A stretch of 64,000 nt of DNA from Litorivivens sp041624475 (GTDB taxonomy: Bacteria; Pseudomonadota; Gammaproteobacteria; Pseudomonadales; Spongiibacteraceae): the NCBI RefSeq assembly GCF_041624475.1, contig NZ_JBFJUX010000001.1, forward strand, positions 372,001 through 436,000, read 5' to 3'. Shown piece after piece: positions 61,807 through 64,000 of the stretch; the stretch's first letter is position 1; every line of letters begins with the position of its first letter. The notes beneath the pieces are model-generated. The model made no database searches, was not told the origin of the DNA, and saw only the letters and a list, made by a program, of their open reading frames with translations. The position numbers and the translations under genes were made by a program.

Positions 61807-63348
61807 TCAGGCTTCTTCGACGAGAGAGTGGCCGGTCATTTCGGGCGGCTGTTCCAGCCCCATGAGCGCCAGCATGGTCGGTGCCACGTCCGGCAGGCGG
61901 CCGGGTTTCAGCGACAGTTGGCGCGGACCGACATAGACAAAGGGCACCAGCTCGGTGGTGTGCTGGGTGTGGGGCTGTTTGGCCTTGTAGTCCAGCATCT
62001 GCTCGCAGTTGCCGTGATCGGCGGTAATCAGGCAATCCCCGCCCACTTCCAGCACGGCTTCGGTGACCCGGCGCAGGCTTTCGTCGATCGCCTCGGCGGC
62101 CTTGATGGCAGCGTCAAACACACCGGTGTGGCCGACCATGTCGCCGTTGGCGTAGTTCACAATGATCGCGTCGTAGTTGCCGCTTTTGATGGCCTCGACC
62201 AGTTTGTCAGTCACTTCCGGTGCGCTCATCTCGGGCTTGAGGTCGTAGGTGGCCACATCCGGTGAGGGCACCAGAATGCGCTCCTCCCCTTCGTACAACT
62301 CCTCGCGACCGCCGCTGAAGAAAAAGGTGACGTGTGCATATTTCTCGGTTTCGGCGATGCGCAGCTGGGTCTTACCCTGAGACGCCAACAGCTCGCCAAA
62401 GGTGTTGTGCAGGTCGTCATTGGGGAACGCTACGCGGGTGTTCAGGTTGGAGGAATACTCGGTGGTAGCCACAAAATCGGCCAGCTTCGGCGTTGCCTTG
62501 CGGGCAAAGCCGTCGAAGTCGGCGTCGGTAAAGGCGCGGGTAATCTCCCGGGCCCGGTCGGCGCGGAAGTTCATAAACAGAATGGCGTCACCGTCGTCGA
62601 TTTTTACCGCTTGTTCACCCTCGGGCACGATCAGGGTGGGTTTGACGAATTCGTCGTCTTCATCGCGCTGATAAGCGGCCTGCAGGCCTTCTAGAGCAGA
62701 GTTGGCCCGGTAGGGCGCTTCGCCGAGCGTCAGCATGTCATAGGCGGCCTGTACCCGATCCCAGCGATTGTCGCGATCCATGGCGTAGTAACGACCTACC
62801 AGGCTGGCGATGCGGCCCTTGCCGAGTTCGGCAAACTTGGCGTCCAGGCGCTGGAGCGAGGCTTCGGCGCTGCGCGGCGGGGTGTCGCGACCGTCGAGAA
62901 AGGCGTGGACGTAAACCCTGGTGGCGCCCTGTGCGACCGCCAGCTCGGCGGCGGCGAGAATATGATTTTCGTGGCTGTGCACACCGCCCGGCGACAGCAG
63001 GCCAAAAATGTGCACGGCCTTGTCGTGGCTAACTGCCTGCTCGACAGCATTGACGTAGACATCGTTGCGAAAAAAGTCGCCGTCTTCGATGGCCTTGTCG
63101 ATCTTGGTGATGTTCTGGTACATGATCCGACCTGCGCCGAGGCTCATGTGGCCCACTTCGGAATTGCCCATCTGACCATCGGGGAGGCCGACATCCAGAC
63201 CGGAGCCGGAAATCAGATTGCGGGGCCGCTCCGCCCAGAGTTTGTCCCAGGTGGGCGTGTTGGCGTGGTAGATCGCGTTGTCTTCAGGCGCTTCGCGGTG
63301 GCCCCAGCCATCGAGAATAACCAGTACCATGGGCTTTTTTGCAGTCAT
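61807..63348 (-). CDS. gpmI: 2,3-bisphosphoglycerate-independent phosphoglycerate mutase GpmI
   Basis: GpmI interconverts 3- and 2-phosphoglycerate using two Mn2+ ions. The start at 63348 gives MTAKKPMVLVILDGWGHRE; a start six codons upstream is also open. The 513-residue protein has the phospho-serine in MGNSEVGHMSLGAGRI (about residue 62), and metal ligands in ITADHGNCEQM (about 440) and HTTELVPFVYVG near the C-terminus. It is first in the series gpmI, envC, ctpA. Confidence 0.97.
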   Translation of the reverse strand: MTAKKPMVLVILDGWGHREAPEDNAIYHANTPTWDKLWAERPRNLISGSGLDVGLPDGQMGNSEVGHMSLGAGRIMYQNITKIDKAIEDGDFFRNDVYVNAVEQAVSHDKAVHIFGLLSPGGVHSHENHILAAAELAVAQGATRVYVHAFLDGRDTPPRSAEASLQRLDAKFAELGKGRIASLVGRYYAMDRDNRWDRVQAAYDMLTLGEAPYRANSALEGLQAAYQRDEDDEFVKPTLIVPEGEQAVKIDDGDAILFMNFRADRAREITRAFTDADFDGFARKATPKLADFVATTEYSSNLNTRVAFPNDDLHNTFGELLASQGKTQLRIAETEKYAHVTFFFSGGREELYEGEERILVPSPDVATYDLKPEMSAPEVTDKLVEAIKSGNYDAIIVNYANGDMVGHTGVFDAAIKAAEAIDESLRRVTEAVLEVGGDCLITADHGNCEQMLDYKAKQPHTQHTTELVPFVYVGPRQLSLKPGRLPDVAPTMLALMGLEQPPEMTGHSLVEEA

Positions 63349-63491
63349 GTAAGTCCAGTTTGTCACAGTGGTTGCAAGAGGGCGCTTATTGTAGCGGCTC
63401 TTCCGGGCGGTCGCTATGTAGCCAGGTCACGCCATAGCCGCCCGGCTTGTGTATAATCGCGGCTTTGCCGAATTTGAGGGTTTTACCGGGC

Positions 63492-63908
63492 ATGGAGACT
63501 TTTATTCTCTTTCTGGGGCAGCAGTGGATGCTGGTGGGCGCACTGCTGGTGTGCGTAATGATGCTGGTGTTTCACGATTCCAAGCGCGCCGGGGCGAGCC
63601 TGAGTCCACAGGCGGCGGTCAAGCTGATCAATCAGGAAGACGCGCTGGTGGTGGATTTGCGCGAGGCCAAGGACTTCAAGGCCGGGCATATCGTCAACGC
63701 GATCAATATTCCCTACAACAGCTTCGACAAGCGCAAGGCCGAACTGGCCAAATACAAGGACAAACCCCTGATTCTGGTCTGCCGGCTGGGGCAGCACTCC
63801 GGCGCCATCGGCAAAAAGCTGGCCGCCGACGGCTTCAGCGGTGTGCGCAGGATGAAAGGCGGCATGATGGAATGGCAGGCCCAGCAGCTGCCGTTGGTTA
63901 AGGACTGA
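63492..63908 (+). CDS. Rhodanese-domain membrane protein
   Basis: With the ATG at 63492 (METFILFLGQQWM) the protein has 138 residues: one membrane helix (about residues 11-26) and a rhodanese domain with the catalytic Cys in LILVCRLGQHSG. It likely carries persulfide sulfur or has a redox role. In Pseudomonas this gene lies between gpmI and grxC-secB, the same order as here. It is divergent from gpmI. Confidence 0.93.
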   Translation: METFILFLGQQWMLVGALLVCVMMLVFHDSKRAGASLSPQAAVKLINQEDALVVDLREAKDFKAGHIVNAINIPYNSFDKRKAELAKYKDKPLILVCRLGQHSGAIGKKLAADGFSGVRRMKGGMMEWQAQQLPLVKD

Positions 63909-63912
63909 ACAA

Positions 63913-64000
63913 TGAGCCGTGCAAAGATATACACCACCCGGTTCTGCCCCTACTGTGTCCACGCCAAGCAGGTGTTGAAGAGCAAGGGCGCAGATTTCGA
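63913..64000 (+). CDS. grxC: Glutaredoxin GrxC, 5' part
   Basis: The window ends 29 codons into this gene. MSRAKIYTTRFCPYCVHAKQVL shows the glutaredoxin active site CPYC at residues 12-15, the standard position for GrxC. It reduces disulfides with glutathione. It starts four bases after the rhodanese stop, and secB would be expected next. Confidence 0.93.

Overview
The window is a dense, GC-rich stretch of a gammaproteobacterial chromosome. Nearly every base is inside a gene, and I found no transposase, integrase of mobile type, phage gene, CRISPR array, rRNA or tRNA. The gene set (ntrBC-glnA, PII, hexR, selO, dapF-DUF484-xerC-yigB, lptM-lysA, ctpA-envC-gpmI-rhodanese-grxC, ubiC-ubiA, TRAP transporter, TonB receptor, cytochrome P450, rubredoxin-rubredoxin reductase) points to an aerobic, probably marine, Gram-negative heterotroph near the Pseudomonas/Alcanivorax/Cellvibrionales part of the class. 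The exact genus is inference.

Layout. 1-4.4 kb: end of a histone-deacetylase-like gene, a MATE efflux pump, SelO and a DUF819 membrane protein. 4.4-9.5 kb: nitrogen control, with ntrC, ntrB, a DUF4124 protein and glnA on the minus strand. A near-consensus sigma-54 promoter and an NtrC enhancer lie upstream of glnA, and a second NtrC box lies upstream of ntrB. 9.6-13.3 kb: thiI, then a secreted lipase-like hydrolase and a secreted partner. 13.4-17.1 kb: a tight five-gene operon gshA-acpH-dsbB-lrgA-lrgB. 17.2-20.4 kb: a YghU-type glutathione transferase, a cytochrome P450 and two PilZ proteins. 20.5-24.3 kb: moaA, a DUF985 cupin, a MoxR ATPase and a CoxE-like VWA protein. 24.3-28.7 kb: a membrane EAL protein divergent from a membrane-anchored AraC regulator, then a PAP2 phosphatase.

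28.7-29.2 kb is the only long gene-free gap and holds a large perfect-armed inverted repeat. 29.2-35.0 kb: TonB receptor, CNNM/CorC-like protein, TauE/SafE transporter, a palindromic CCCTC repeat and a fused rubredoxin-rubredoxin reductase. 35.2-40.9 kb: ubiC, ubiA, a FemAB-like protein, a pair of AhpD/CMD-like proteins, a small membrane protein and an OmpA-family porin. 41.0-44.6 kb: a methyltransferase, a YbjQ-YbjQ-M48 protease-EVE cluster and yaaA. 44.7-49.5 kb: TRAP permeases, a thioesterase, an SDR, a Dabb protein and a separate TRAP binding protein. 49.6-58.2 kb: uvrD, hexR, PII, a small protein, yigB-like, xerC, DUF484, dapF, lysA, lptM. 58.3-64 kb: galE, ctpA, envC, gpmI, a rhodanese and the start of grxC.

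The best supported regulatory story is the nitrogen circuit: NtrB/NtrC act on glnA through sigma-54 and probably on their own operon through an operator overlapping a sigma-70-like promoter, with the PII gene about 44 kb away. No unambiguous new system was found. The most system-like candidates are the YbjQ-YbjQ-M48 membrane protease cluster, the secreted hydrolase pair behind a CRP-like site, the moaA-cupin-MoxR-VWA operon and the long inverted repeat.
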